Source: an uncultured Flavobacterium sp. (GTDB taxonomy: Bacteria > Bacteroidota > Bacteroidia > Flavobacteriales > Flavobacteriaceae). Taken from it: a stretch of 64,000 nucleotides of DNA. The notes under the pieces are model-generated. The model searched no databases, was not told the origin of the DNA, and saw only the letters and a list, made by a program, of their open reading frames with translations. Location: contig NZ_CAMLDD010000028.1 of assembly GCF_946478785.1 (NCBI RefSeq), positions 1 through 64,000 on the forward strand, written 5' to 3'. Position numbers and translations under genes: made by a program. Positions 50,431 to 60,548 of the stretch are shown here, piece by piece. Position 1 is the first letter of the stretch. Each line of letters opens with the position of its first letter.

Positions 50431-51486
50431 TTGGCAGAATTGTCCAATAAAATTACACATATAGCCGTCATGAGACTATCCGCAATGGGAGATGTCGCCA
50501 TGACGGTTCCTGTTTTACGGGCTTTTGTAAAACAGTATCCACATATTAAAATCACCGTAATTTCGCGTCCGTTTTTTAAACCTTTTTTTGATGGAATTCA
50601 GAATCTGGAGTTTTTTGCTTTTGATGAAAAAGAAAGACACAAAGGTTTTCCAGGACTTTTACGATTATACAAAGACATTAAAAAGCTTGAAATTGATGCG
50701 TTTGCAGATCTTCATAATGTTTTAAGATCCAAGGTTGTGAGTTTGCTTTTCGCTTTAAGCGGAAAAAAAAGAGCTACCGTTGACAAGGGAAGAGCAGGTA
50801 AAAAAGAATTAACCCGTGCAGAAAATAAAATTTTCAAGCAATTGCCAACGATGTTTGAAAGACATGTAAAAGTGTTTGAAGAACTTGGTTTTCCAATAGA
50901 TTTATCAAATCCTGAGTTTCCTGAAAAGGCAAATTTGAGTTCAGACATTTTAGAAATTATCGGAAATAAAAACCAAAAATTAATCGGAATTGCACCTTTT
51001 GCACAGTATGATTCTAAGGTTTATCCTTTGGATTTAATGAAGGAAGTGATTTATGCATTAGCACAAAATCCAAATTATAAAGTCCTTCTTTTTGGAGGAG
51101 GAAAAAAGGAAATTGAAATTTTGGATTCGCTTTCAAAACCATTTGAAAATGTAATCAATATAGCTGGAAAAATTAAATTTCAGCGGGAATTACAACTCAT
51201 TAGCAATCTTGATGTTATGCTTTCTATGGATTCGGGGAACGCACACATTGCTGCAATGTTAGGTGTAAAAGTTGTAACACTTTGGGGCGCAACACATCCA
51301 TATGCAGGATTTTTACCATTTAACCAAAGTTTAGAAAACGCTTTGACATCAGATCGAAATCAATATCCACATTTGCCAACTTCAGTTTACGGAAATAAAA
51401 TAGTGGAAGGCTATAAAGACGCAATGTCAACAATCACAGTAGACTCTATTGTAAAAGTTTTAAATAACTTAATTAAAGTGAATTAA
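50431..51486 (+). CDS. GT9-family heptosyltransferase-like glycosyltransferase
   Basis: A transferase of about 351 residues of the ADP-heptose:LPS family (GT9). It has the N-terminal IAVMRLSAMGDVAMTVPVLRAF signature and the C-terminal nucleotide-binding stretch LDVMLSMDSGNAHIAAMLGVKVVTLWGATHPY (about 269-300). No ATG lies before residue 14; TTG at 50431, immediately after the DUF4254 stop, or TTG at 50440 are the best starts, because ATG 50470 would cut into the first strand. It is likely coupled to the DUF4254 gene. The sugar is unknown. Confidence 0.9.
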   Translation: MAELSNKITHIAVMRLSAMGDVAMTVPVLRAFVKQYPHIKITVISRPFFKPFFDGIQNLEFFAFDEKERHKGFPGLLRLYKDIKKLEIDAFADLHNVLRSKVVSLLFALSGKKRATVDKGRAGKKELTRAENKIFKQLPTMFERHVKVFEELGFPIDLSNPEFPEKANLSSDILEIIGNKNQKLIGIAPFAQYDSKVYPLDLMKEVIYALAQNPNYKVLLFGGGKKEIEILDSLSKPFENVINIAGKIKFQRELQLISNLDVMLSMDSGNAHIAAMLGVKVVTLWGATHPYAGFLPFNQSLENALTSDRNQYPHLPTSVYGNKIVEGYKDAMSTITVDSIVKVLNNLIKVN

Positions 51487-51654
51487 AATAAAATTAAACA
51501 AATAGAAGAGTTATTGTTTTGTTTTTTTTTGAAAGAATAATTTTATCAATTATTTAACAGGTGAGTTTCTGGCAATAATGTACTTTCGACGGCTGTGAGT
51601 TAGGTCTTACAAATCAGAGCCAAATAAATGCTAATATAAATCAGAAACTTATTT

Positions 51655-54429
51655 ATGCAAAAAATTACAATTGCAATTTTGTTCTTATTTTCTTTTTCGT
51701 CCTTTTCTCAAAAAGCAAATCTTTCAGGTGTTTTAACCGATGGAAGCGAAAACACTCCCATTTATAATTCAGTTGTTGCTTTATTAACTCCAAAAGACTC
51801 TATTTTATACAAATTTACCCGATCTGATAAAGAGGGAAAATTTAATATCAGGAATATAAAAGCAGGAAATTATATCCTGATGACGACCCATAGTCAGTAT
51901 GCCGATTATTTAGATTCCATAACGATTAATGATGGCGAAAATGATCTAAGAACCATTGCATTGATAAGCAAAATGAAACTGTTGAAAGAGATAATAATAA
52001 AGACAGGCTCAATAAGGATTAAAGGCGATACGACAAGTTACAGGGCAAGCGATTTTAAAGTGGATGCAAATGCAAATGTGGAAGAATTGCTAAAAAAACT
52101 CCCCGGAATACAAGTAGATAAGAACGGTACCATAAAAGCAATGGGTGAAACAGTGGAAAAGGTACTCGTTGATGGTGAAGAATTTTTTGGAGATGATCCT
52201 GGCATGGCCGTAAAAAACTTACGGGCAGATGCAGTAAAAGAAGTACAGGTTTTTAATAAAAAAAGCGACCAGGCTGAGTTTACGGGCATAGACGATGGTG
52301 AAACAAAAAAAACGATCAACCTGAAATTAAAGGAAGATAAAAAGAAAGGTTATTTTGGAAAAATAGATGCGGCAAACCAGCCCGCAACGGATGGCGATTC
52401 CCGGTACAATATCAATTCGATGTTTAGTAGTTTTAAGGGCAAAAGAAAACTCTCAGCGTTTATATTAAACGGAAATACGGGTCAGGATGGATTAAGCTGG
52501 CAAGACAGCGATAAATTTGGAGGCCGTGACGATGTCAGCATGAATATGGATGACGACGGAAATGTAAGTTACGAATGGACAGGTGGAAATAATGATGAAG
52601 AGCCTAATGTTGACACTCAAAACGGCTTTATCAAAAATACGAATGCAGGATTGCAGTACAGCAATAAGTGGAACGATAAGCAAACATTGAATCTGTCGCC
52701 AAAATATAATAAGCAGATTTATACCAACAATAACAAAAGGAATACTCAAACACAGGTAGGAGAAACTCAGTTAAATGAAAATACATCGACGGTGAGTAAT
52801 GTAAACAGGGGCAACTTTAAATTTAATGCTACTTACGATGTAAAATTAGACTCTGTAAATTCTATAAAATTTACTGCCAGAACAAATTTTTATGATACTG
52901 AGAGCGATGAATTTACAGACGGAGCTACTACTGGAAACGATGGATTATTAAAAAACAAACAGCAAAAAACTTTTATTACAAATTCGGATAAGCAATCTTT
53001 GCAGGCAAATGTTTTATTTAAACATAAGTTTGCTAAACAACGCCGTACATTTTCTGTAAATGGGAGCTGGAATATGTTGAACACAAATTCAAATAATTTT
53101 TTAAAATCCTACAATGAAAGTTATAATGAAGGTGTTTTTTCTTTTAGGGATGACATAGACCAGAATAAAGTAGGGGAAAAAACAAATCAAAACCTGGCGC
53201 TAAACGTTACTTATACAGAACCTCTTAATAAAAATTTTGCCATACAATTTGGGCATCAGATTAATCATAACACAGGCAAAAGCAATTATTTAACTTATGA
53301 TTATTCGGAAGATACAGGAAATTATGATTTGGTTGTGGAGTCATTATCAAACCAGTTCAGGCAGACGATTACAACACACAGACCAAATATAAAATTAAGC
53401 TACAATGCTAAAAAAATAAATTATAGTTTTGGAAGTGGTTTCGGTTTTACATCTTTTGATTTGCAGGATCAAACATTAAACAAAGAGTACAAACGTCATT
53501 ACACTAACTTTTTCCCATCTGCAAATTTTTCTTATAAGTATAAAAGCAACAGCAACTTGCGTTTTACTTATCAAGGGGCAACAAAACAGCCTACTATAGA
53601 TCAATTACAGCCTTTAAGAAACAATCAGGATTTCTTTAATCAAATTTTAGGTAATCCGGATTTAAAGCAATCTTTTACCAATAGTATAAACATAATGCAC
53701 AACAGCTATAGTATTTTGACAGAATCTCAATTTTATCAAAATATTTCTCTTAGATCGACTTCCAATTTAATTTCTTACAATAAAGATATAGATCCGGAAA
53801 GTGCTAAAACAATTACCACACCTATTAATACAAACGGTAATTTTTCAGGTAATTTTTACTTCGGATACGGATTTAAGGTAAAAAAGATAGATTTGTATGT
53901 TAATCTTAATCCAACCCTTAACTACAACAGATCAGTACTTAGCATCAATAACATAATAAACAATTCAAATACTTTAAACTCCGGATTTTCAGTTTATTTA
54001 AGCAAGTTTAAAGAAAAAAAATACGAATTTAGTTTAAATAATTATTTTTCAAATAATAGAAACAGTACGTCTCAAAACGATGAAATAAAATCATTTAACA
54101 CAAATAATTTAAGTTTGGATATAGGCATTTATTTTAGGGAAAAATGGAAACTATCTACTGACTACAATTTATATTCCCGTCAAAAAACGGTTGATTTTCA
54201 AACCAACCTTACTAACCAATTATGGAATGCCAGACTACAGCGCACCTTTAAAAATGATGAATTCACAGCTTACATTCTGGTAAGGGATATTTTGAATCAA
54301 AACATAGGAATCAGAAGATACGTTTATGAAAACATAATAGGCGAGGAACAAAACGACAGGCTAAAAAGATATGCAATGGTAGGTTTTACCTGGAATTTTA
54401 AAAACAAAGATATAACAGCAAAAAAATAG
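51655..54429 (+). CDS. Outer-membrane beta-barrel protein (TonB-receptor-like)
   Basis: A 924-residue outer-membrane protein. A signal peptide (about 1-18) is followed by a CarboxypepD_reg-like Ig-type domain (about 19-105), a plug-like region (about 115-225, KKLPGIQVDKNGTIKAMGETVEKVLVDGEEFFGDDP), and a long beta-barrel of alternating hydrophobic and Asn/Ser-rich strands closing with YAMVGFTWNFKNKD. It belongs to the outer-membrane beta-barrel_3 type that is often paired with a GLPGLI gene, as here. A SusD partner is absent, so its substrate is not predictable. The ATG is at 51655. Confidence 0.9.
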   Translation: MQKITIAILFLFSFSSFSQKANLSGVLTDGSENTPIYNSVVALLTPKDSILYKFTRSDKEGKFNIRNIKAGNYILMTTHSQYADYLDSITINDGENDLRTIALISKMKLLKEIIIKTGSIRIKGDTTSYRASDFKVDANANVEELLKKLPGIQVDKNGTIKAMGETVEKVLVDGEEFFGDDPGMAVKNLRADAVKEVQVFNKKSDQAEFTGIDDGETKKTINLKLKEDKKKGYFGKIDAANQPATDGDSRYNINSMFSSFKGKRKLSAFILNGNTGQDGLSWQDSDKFGGRDDVSMNMDDDGNVSYEWTGGNNDEEPNVDTQNGFIKNTNAGLQYSNKWNDKQTLNLSPKYNKQIYTNNNKRNTQTQVGETQLNENTSTVSNVNRGNFKFNATYDVKLDSVNSIKFTARTNFYDTESDEFTDGATTGNDGLLKNKQQKTFITNSDKQSLQANVLFKHKFAKQRRTFSVNGSWNMLNTNSNNFLKSYNESYNEGVFSFRDDIDQNKVGEKTNQNLALNVTYTEPLNKNFAIQFGHQINHNTGKSNYLTYDYSEDTGNYDLVVESLSNQFRQTITTHRPNIKLSYNAKKINYSFGSGFGFTSFDLQDQTLNKEYKRHYTNFFPSANFSYKYKSNSNLRFTYQGATKQPTIDQLQPLRNNQDFFNQILGNPDLKQSFTNSINIMHNSYSILTESQFYQNISLRSTSNLISYNKDIDPESAKTITTPINTNGNFSGNFYFGYGFKVKKIDLYVNLNPTLNYNRSVLSINNIINNSNTLNSGFSVYLSKFKEKKYEFSLNNYFSNNRNSTSQNDEIKSFNTNNLSLDIGIYFREKWKLSTDYNLYSRQKTVDFQTNLTNQLWNARLQRTFKNDEFTAYILVRDILNQNIGIRRYVYENIIGEEQNDRLKRYAMVGFTWNFKNKDITAKK

Positions 54430-54528
54430 TTTAGGGCTATTTATAGTTTACAAACAGCGAGCATTCTAAAATCAATTTAACAATCTTTTAAATAATAAGG
54501 GATTGATAAAAATAATAATAGCAAGATT

Positions 54529-55290
54529 ATGAAATCACTACTTTTTTTTATTGCAGCACTGCTATTTACATTCGCATCAAGAGCACAGCAATTTATCGAT
54601 AAAGCTGTAATTGAATATGAGGTAAATACTAATATTAAAAAAACAATGAGTAATGACAGTTGGGATGAGATGATGAAAGAGAACCTTTCTGATCTAAAAA
54701 TTTCCTACTTTACCTATACTTTTGCAGACAATAAAAGCATTTATAAATTTGATAGATGGAGTCCAAAAACGAAAATCCCAAAACACTTAAAAGATGCTGA
54801 TGAAGAGAATGCGTGGTTTCTTGATTTTACAACAGGAAAAATCAACATGCAAAAACAAATAGTAGGAACCAATTTCGTAATTGCAGACAGCATTCCAAAA
54901 ATAGAATGGCAAATCACAAATGAACATAGGGAAATAGCAGGTTACAATTGCCGAAAAGCCGTAGGAAAAATTATGGATGAGGTATATGTATTTGCTTTTT
55001 ATACAGACGACATAACCATTTCCGGAGGTCCATGCTCAATAAATGGATTGCCGGGTATGATATTAGGACTTACAATCCCAAGATTATATACCTCATTTAT
55101 AGCTACAAAAATAGATTTAGAGATTACCAACAAATCTGATATAAAGCCCATAACAGCCAAAAAAATGTATGACTTTAATGGAATAAAATTATTTTTTGAA
55201 GAAAAAACAAAAGATTGGTTCAGCTATGGAGAGGATAAGGAAGAAAATAAGAGACAGAAGAATATGTTCTTGTGGAATGCTTTTTTATAA
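54529..55290 (+). CDS. GLPGLI family secreted protein
   Basis: A 253-residue secreted protein with a signal peptide (about 1-19). The family motif GLPGMI is at 173-178, preceded by the DDITISGGPCSIN stretch; GLPGLI proteins are periplasmic or surface proteins of Bacteroidota without known biochemical function. The gene lies 99 bases downstream of the beta-barrel gene on the same strand, the usual pairing. The Cys141 and Cys169 residues could form a disulfide. Confidence 0.93.
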   Translation: MKSLLFFIAALLFTFASRAQQFIDKAVIEYEVNTNIKKTMSNDSWDEMMKENLSDLKISYFTYTFADNKSIYKFDRWSPKTKIPKHLKDADEENAWFLDFTTGKINMQKQIVGTNFVIADSIPKIEWQITNEHREIAGYNCRKAVGKIMDEVYVFAFYTDDITISGGPCSINGLPGMILGLTIPRLYTSFIATKIDLEITNKSDIKPITAKKMYDFNGIKLFFEEKTKDWFSYGEDKEENKRQKNMFLWNAFL

Positions 55291-55317
55291 TTCTGAGAAA
55301 AGGATAATAAAAACTAA

Positions 55318-56883
55318 TTAATTTTTGTCTCCTCTTTTATAATAAGTTCTGATGAGATTTTTAAATTCATCAATTTTTCCATTGTTAAAACGATAAGAAT
55401 AATTGTAACTTGTTTTTATAGCTTTTCCATTTAAAAAAGCAGGTTGATACACAGATGGAATATTTTTAATTATCTGCTCTAGTTCATTACAAATCGATGG
55501 GTTAGGAGCTGTTGCTTTTACGTTTATAATATTACCATTTGCATCTATTTGAAAATGACAACTAATTCGAATAATACCTGTCAATTTAGTTTTATGCCGT
55601 ATATTATTTTTAAAGTTCCCAACAACTATTTCTTTAATATTTTGATCTAAACAATCGTATAACTCATCTGGATTTTTAGATTTTCCACAATTTTTATCAA
55701 ATATTGGTGGAATAAAAACGGTTGGTTTATCTGTACTTTTAATACTTTTTTTATCGAATCTTTTAACTATAATGGGGTATTTGTAAGATTCTAAAATGTT
55801 TGTAGATTTAATATTTAATTTTTCGAATGAATATTTTTTAAAGATTTCAACAAGTCTGTTATTAAGTTCTGGTAAATGCGAATTTGTTTTAATATTTATT
55901 GGGTTTCCATTTTTATTAAAATTAAAACTTAAATAAATATCTCGTTTTCCTGAAGGAAAAACAACTTTTGTAAGTTCTTCTGGGTTTAAATTGTTTTTAA
56001 AATGAATGGCTAATTCACTATTTGGATTTAATAAGGTATCTATTAATCTTAAATTTTCTTCTTTGTATTTTAAAGTTTCTTCTTTGTATTTTTCATCATT
56101 AGTATCTATTTGAAGACTAACTGTTGTTTTGTAAACAAAATATATTGGTTTACCATTACGAGTTGCTGGAATCTTAACTTTTGGAAATAAGCCAACTACT
56201 CGATTTAATTCCTTTGTCAAACTATCTGTTGGTGCTTTGCAATCTATTTGTTCAATAATTCCTTGCTCATTAATTAAGAATTTGACCTCTAAATTTAGCA
56301 TTCCTAATTGTTTAGATTTCTTAATTTCAATAGGAGATATTGTATTCGCAACATGTTCTGAAATTTGTTTATTAAGACAATTGTATAGTTTATATTTGTC
56401 TTTACATGATTCACAATCTTTAACAATAGGAATTCTGTCATACACTACATGAGTACTGCAATTAATTACCATTTTATCACCTTCTGAAGAAAGTATCTGT
56501 AATACGTACGTATTAAGAGGGCTTTTTTCAGGAATATTCAAATCCTCAATATCATAATTCTTAAAAGCCTCCTGAATGGATTTATTTAATTCTGAATAAG
56601 GCGAATTTACAATGATGTTTTTTATTTTACTTTGTTCGTCAAATCTAAAAGTTAAAGTGATAGTTTTCGGGCTTTTTATATCATCTCTAATCCTGTAAGT
56701 ATCGTAGCCATTAACTAATTTTGAACTGATTTGTTTTTCAAAATATTTGGAGAGTTTGTTTGTTTTATTAGGTTTTGCATAAAAAACAAATTCTTTATAT
56801 TTATCGTTAAAGGCTTTATAATCCGTTTGTGAGAAACAAATAGCAGAGTATAAGGAGCATAATAAAAACAGAAAGGGTTTCAT
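55318..56883 (-). CDS. Secreted protein with two TonB-C-like repeat units
   Basis: A 521-residue secreted protein (signal peptide about 1-18, ending CFSQ). It consists of two similar halves. Each has a section resembling a TonB C-terminal domain (beta-alpha-beta), seen in the Cys-containing linker CESCKDKYKLYNCLNKQISEHV and its later counterpart NCGKSKNPDELYDCLDQNIKEIV, each followed by a strand pair (LEVKFLINEQGIIEQIDCKAPT and ISCHFQIDANGNIINVKATAP). I do not recognise a named family. It lies between the GLPGLI gene and the reductase gene. Confidence 0.75.
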   Translation of the reverse strand: MKPFLFLLCSLYSAICFSQTDYKAFNDKYKEFVFYAKPNKTNKLSKYFEKQISSKLVNGYDTYRIRDDIKSPKTITLTFRFDEQSKIKNIIVNSPYSELNKSIQEAFKNYDIEDLNIPEKSPLNTYVLQILSSEGDKMVINCSTHVVYDRIPIVKDCESCKDKYKLYNCLNKQISEHVANTISPIEIKKSKQLGMLNLEVKFLINEQGIIEQIDCKAPTDSLTKELNRVVGLFPKVKIPATRNGKPIYFVYKTTVSLQIDTNDEKYKEETLKYKEENLRLIDTLLNPNSELAIHFKNNLNPEELTKVVFPSGKRDIYLSFNFNKNGNPINIKTNSHLPELNNRLVEIFKKYSFEKLNIKSTNILESYKYPIIVKRFDKKSIKSTDKPTVFIPPIFDKNCGKSKNPDELYDCLDQNIKEIVVGNFKNNIRHKTKLTGIIRISCHFQIDANGNIINVKATAPNPSICNELEQIIKNIPSVYQPAFLNGKAIKTSYNYSYRFNNGKIDEFKNLIRTYYKRGDKN

Positions 56884-56980
56884 AGATATAGAATAATTAA
56901 ATGGCTAAATGTATGAAATCACTTTGTAATTTATTGAAAGTTGATAAATGAATTTGAAAAACAATGTAAAATCAAAAAAA

Positions 56981-57015
56981 ATCCCAAAATCTAACTTTAA
57001 ATTGGATTTTGGGAT
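56981..57015 (-). terminator. Intrinsic terminator of the PaaE-type reductase gene
   Basis: ATCCCAAAATC at 56981-56991 pairs perfectly with GATTTTGGGAT at 57005-57015. The A run at 56974-56980 supplies the T tract on the minus strand. Confidence 0.9.
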
Positions 57016-57039
57016 GTTGCTACTTTGGATTTTTAACTT

Positions 57040-58092
57040 CTAAACATCATCATAATCAATATAAATAGACTCTGAAGTTGGGTGTGCCTGACAAGTTAAA
57101 ATTAAGCCTGAAGCTATTTCTTTATCCGTTAAAATAGAATTTTTAGTCATTTCTGCAGTTCCAGAAGTTACGCGAGCTAAACAGCTGCTGCAAATTCCGC
57201 CCTGACAAGAATATGGTGCATCAATTCCTTGTTTTAAGGCAGCATCCAAAATGGTTTGCTTTTGGGACATTTCAAATGAAACTTCATCATCATCAACCAA
57301 AACGGTAATTTTTGTGTGTCCTTCCAGTGAGGTTTTTATTTCCTGTTCCTGAGATGAAGAAGTAAAAAGCTCAAATTTAATAGCGGATTCTTTTACGTTT
57401 TTCTCTTTCAAAATTCCAGAAACCGTATTGATCATTTCTTCCGGACCACACAAATAGAATTTATCAAATTGTAATTCTTTGTGTTTGTTGTTCAGGACAA
57501 AATTTACTGCCGATTTATCGATTCTTCCAAACAAAGCATTTTCGGCTTTAGCCTGACTAAATACATAATGTACAAACAGGCGTCCTACATATTGCAATTG
57601 CAGGTCATGTAATTCCTGGTGAAAAATAGTTGTTTGAGGAGTTCTGTTTCCGTAAACCAATACAAAAGTACTTTTTGGTTCACTTTTTAAAACCGATTTT
57701 ATGATAGAAAGGACAGGAGTAATTCCACTTCCAGCAACAAAAGCTGCGTAGTTTTTTTGTCTTTCGGCATCTGGTTCAAAAGTAAATTTTCCTTCTGGAT
57801 TACCTACTTCAAGAACATCTCCGGCTTTAAGTCTGGTATTGGCAAATTGCGAAAACAAACCGCTTTTAACTGCTTTTACAGCAATTCTTAATTCGCCGCT
57901 TTCGGGTGCAGAACAAATAGAATAAGCACGACGAATTTCTTGATTATCAAGGGTTAATTTTAAGTTTAGATATTGTCCTGCAATAAATTTATAGTCTGGT
58001 TTTAGTTCTTCGGGAACATTAAAAAGGATTGAAACCGCATCGGCAGTTTCACGTTTTACCTCTTTAATTATGAGTTTCAAGAATGAAGGCAT
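57040..58092 (-). CDS. PaaE-type FAD/2Fe-2S reductase
   Basis: A 350-residue oxidoreductase with an FAD-binding domain (about 5-105, RAYSICSAPESG at 55-66), an NAD(P)-binding domain (about 110-240) and a C-terminal plant-type [2Fe-2S] ferredoxin domain (about 255-350) with Cys296, Cys301, Cys304 and Cys334. The order matches the phenylacetyl-CoA epoxidase reductase PaaE, which passes electrons from NADPH to an oxygenase. No paaABCD genes are near, so the partner is unknown and it may serve another oxygenase such as a desaturase. Confidence 0.92.
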   Translation of the reverse strand: MPSFLKLIIKEVKRETADAVSILFNVPEELKPDYKFIAGQYLNLKLTLDNQEIRRAYSICSAPESGELRIAVKAVKSGLFSQFANTRLKAGDVLEVGNPEGKFTFEPDAERQKNYAAFVAGSGITPVLSIIKSVLKSEPKSTFVLVYGNRTPQTTIFHQELHDLQLQYVGRLFVHYVFSQAKAENALFGRIDKSAVNFVLNNKHKELQFDKFYLCGPEEMINTVSGILKEKNVKESAIKFELFTSSSQEQEIKTSLEGHTKITVLVDDDEVSFEMSQKQTILDAALKQGIDAPYSCQGGICSSCLARVTSGTAEMTKNSILTDKEIASGLILTCQAHPTSESIYIDYDDV

Positions 58093-58221
58093 GATTGTAT
58101 ATTTTATGCAAAAATAGCAAACGGAGATTAAATGACGGACACTAAATTATTTTTTTTAACTTTTTTTTGTAACGTTTTTCTACTTTTGATCTCTTACTAC
58201 AAAACTGAAAACCAAAGAACC

Positions 58222-59682
58222 ATGATTAAAAAGTTTATTTATCTCGAATGGAAAGCCTTTACCAGATCAGCATCGTTTGGAGCAAACCTGGCGATGAAAA
58301 TTTTGATAGGTTTTTTGATGGTGTATTTTTCGATAATTTTTATCGGGATGGGAGTTGGGGCATTTTATATCCTAAAAAAAATGAATCTGGAACCGCTGGT
58401 AACGATCAACAAATTTTTGATTTATTATTTCTTATTTGACCTAATTATTAGGTTGCTGATGCAGGCAATTCCGGTGTTGAACATAAAACCTTTGTTGGTT
58501 CTGCCTTTTAAAAAACCTACGATAGTTCATTTTTCTTTAGGTAAAACGGCTTTATCTTTTTTCAATTGGGTACACGCTCTTTTTTTTGTTCCTTTCTCTA
58601 TTGTATTAATAATTGAAGGCTACGATGTTTTGGGAATCCTTTTTTGGTTTCTTGCGATTTTCTCTTTAATATACATCAACAATTTTTTGAATATTATTTT
58701 AAGTAATATTGATAAATTATTTATTGTTTTTATCGGAATAGCTTTGGTCTTAGGAGCTGCACAATATTACAAATTATTTGATATTACAATCTTTACAGCT
58801 CCTGCTTTTCAAGGATTTTATGATACAAAATGGATGTTTTTAATTCCGGTTTTGCTGTTGATTGGCTTGTATCAATTTACATTTCAATACTTTAAGAATA
58901 ATCTGTTTTTGGATGCCGGACTTTCTAAAAAAGAAGACATAGCAACAACTGAAAACCTTGTTTGGCTGAATCAATTTGGAACATTGGGTACATTTCTTAA
59001 AAATGACATTAAATTGATCCGAAGAAATAAAAGATCTAAAACTACACTGATAATGAGTTTTTTCTTTTTGTTTTATGGGCTGATCTTTTTCGGAAATACA
59101 CACCAGCCAGCCATCATGCATATTTTTGCCGGGATTTTTGTTTCGGGCGGATTTTTATTTGTCTTCGGGCAGTTTGTACCAAGTTGGGATAGTTCATATT
59201 ATCAATTGATGATGACACAAAATATTCCGTATCGCGGATACATTACTTCAAAATGGTGGCTTATTGTAATCGCTACTTTTATCTCTACAATCTTAGCATC
59301 ATTTTACCTTTTTTACGGATTAGAAATTTATCTGACAATCGTAGTTGGTGCCATTTACAATATCGGAGTCAACTCACATTTGGTACTTCTTGGCGGCGCT
59401 TTTACTAAAACTCCAATTGATTTAAGTAATGCCGGTGGTGCTTTTGGAGACAAAAAAGCATTTAATGTAAGTGCTATGCTGCTGACTTTGCCAAAATTAT
59501 TATTACCATTATTGCTATACTGGATTGGTCTTCATTTTGGCGATAAAGCTTTAGGATTATCTTTAGTAGCCGGAGCAGGGGCTCTTGGTTTTATCTTTAG
59601 GAATAAAGTGTTTTCGCTTATAGAGAAAAGATACAAAATCGAAAAATACAGTACCATTCAAGCTTACAAACAGAAAAATTAA
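58222..59682 (+). CDS. DUF5687 membrane component of an ABC transporter
   Basis: A 486-residue protein with a cytoplasmic start (MIKKFIYLEWKAFTRSASFGANLAMK) and about twelve hydrophobic spans, fitting the DUF5687 family. It is followed 82 bases later by an ABC ATPase gene, so the two likely make an exporter. ATG 58222 is chosen because the upstream extension to 58132 is a hydrophobic segment without family support. The substrate is unknown. Confidence 0.88.
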   Translation: MIKKFIYLEWKAFTRSASFGANLAMKILIGFLMVYFSIIFIGMGVGAFYILKKMNLEPLVTINKFLIYYFLFDLIIRLLMQAIPVLNIKPLLVLPFKKPTIVHFSLGKTALSFFNWVHALFFVPFSIVLIIEGYDVLGILFWFLAIFSLIYINNFLNIILSNIDKLFIVFIGIALVLGAAQYYKLFDITIFTAPAFQGFYDTKWMFLIPVLLLIGLYQFTFQYFKNNLFLDAGLSKKEDIATTENLVWLNQFGTLGTFLKNDIKLIRRNKRSKTTLIMSFFFLFYGLIFFGNTHQPAIMHIFAGIFVSGGFLFVFGQFVPSWDSSYYQLMMTQNIPYRGYITSKWWLIVIATFISTILASFYLFYGLEIYLTIVVGAIYNIGVNSHLVLLGGAFTKTPIDLSNAGGAFGDKKAFNVSAMLLTLPKLLLPLLLYWIGLHFGDKALGLSLVAGAGALGFIFRNKVFSLIEKRYKIEKYSTIQAYKQKN

Positions 59683-59689
59683 TTAGTCA

Positions 59690-59764
59690 ATTTGAAAATG
59701 TGTCAATTAGATAATAGCCTTAATTGACAAATCTAAAATCTTAATTCAAAAATCTAAAATTATC
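59690..59764. repeat. Short AT-rich intergenic repeat words
   Basis: The gap contains AATGTGTCAATT, the reverse complement of the AATTGACACATT found upstream of tex at about 32020, and copies of AATCTAAAATC, also seen upstream of gltX near 17.09 kb. These appear to be dispersed low-complexity words. Confidence 0.4.
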
Positions 59765-60460
59765 ATGATACAAGTAAATCAACTTTCAAAAATATATAAC
59801 GGAACAACAGTTTTAAACATCAACAATCTTGAAATTCCAAAAGGACAAAGTTTTGGATTAGTCGGTAATAACGGTGCTGGAAAAACCACTTTTTTTAGTT
59901 TATTATTAGACCTGATTCAGCCTTCAACGGGAAACATTACCAATAATACTATTCAGGTCAATACAAGCGAAAACTGGAAATCGTTTACCGGTTCTTTTTT
60001 AGATGAAAGTTTCCTGATTGGATATTTGACCCCCGAAGAATATTTTTATTTTATAGGAGATTTACGTTATCAAAATAAGGCAGATGTTGATGCTCTATTG
60101 GCACAGCACGAAGAATTTTTTAACGGTGAAATTCTAAAAAACAAAAAATATTTACGCGATTTATCGAAAGGAAACCAGAAGAAAGTTGGAATAATTGCCA
60201 CACTTATTGGCAATCCTGAAGTGATTATTTTAGATGAGCCTTTTGCCAATTTAGATCCGACAACAGTAAGCCGATTAAAAAAAATCATAAAAGAACTGGC
60301 CGAAAATCCAAATGTTACTGTTCTCGTTTCCAGCCATGATTTGCAGCATACTGTTGAGGTTTGTGACAGAATTGTAGCTTTGAATAAAGGAGAAGTTGTA
60401 AAAGATATTCAAACCTCAAAAGAGACGCTACAGGAGCTGGAATCGTTTTTTGCGGTTTAA
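59765..60460 (+). CDS. ABC transporter ATP-binding protein
   Basis: A 231-residue ATPase. The Walker A motif GNNGAGKTTFF is at about 34-44, the signature LSKGNQKKVGI near residue 133 and the Walker B VIILDEPFANLDP at about 154-166 are intact, with the H-loop in SSHDLQH near residue 191. It matches the DUF5687 membrane protein directly upstream, with which it probably forms an exporter. The C-terminus is short, so there is no accessory domain. Confidence 0.95.
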   Translation: MIQVNQLSKIYNGTTVLNINNLEIPKGQSFGLVGNNGAGKTTFFSLLLDLIQPSTGNITNNTIQVNTSENWKSFTGSFLDESFLIGYLTPEEYFYFIGDLRYQNKADVDALLAQHEEFFNGEILKNKKYLRDLSKGNQKKVGIIATLIGNPEVIILDEPFANLDPTTVSRLKKIIKELAENPNVTVLVSSHDLQHTVEVCDRIVALNKGEVVKDIQTSKETLQELESFFAV

Positions 60461-60548
60461 ATTTTCATATTTCAAAAAGAAGCGTATTTTTACCAGTCAT
60501 TATACTAAAAATCCTTTTTAGAAGTTAATTGATTTAAACTCTTTTCTA

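Noticed and set aside
57040..58092. Phenylacetate degradation operon (paa) suggested by the PaaE-type reductase
   Set aside because: No other paa genes are adjacent; the ligase at 44.5-45.8 kb is of the CapK type in a polysaccharide context.
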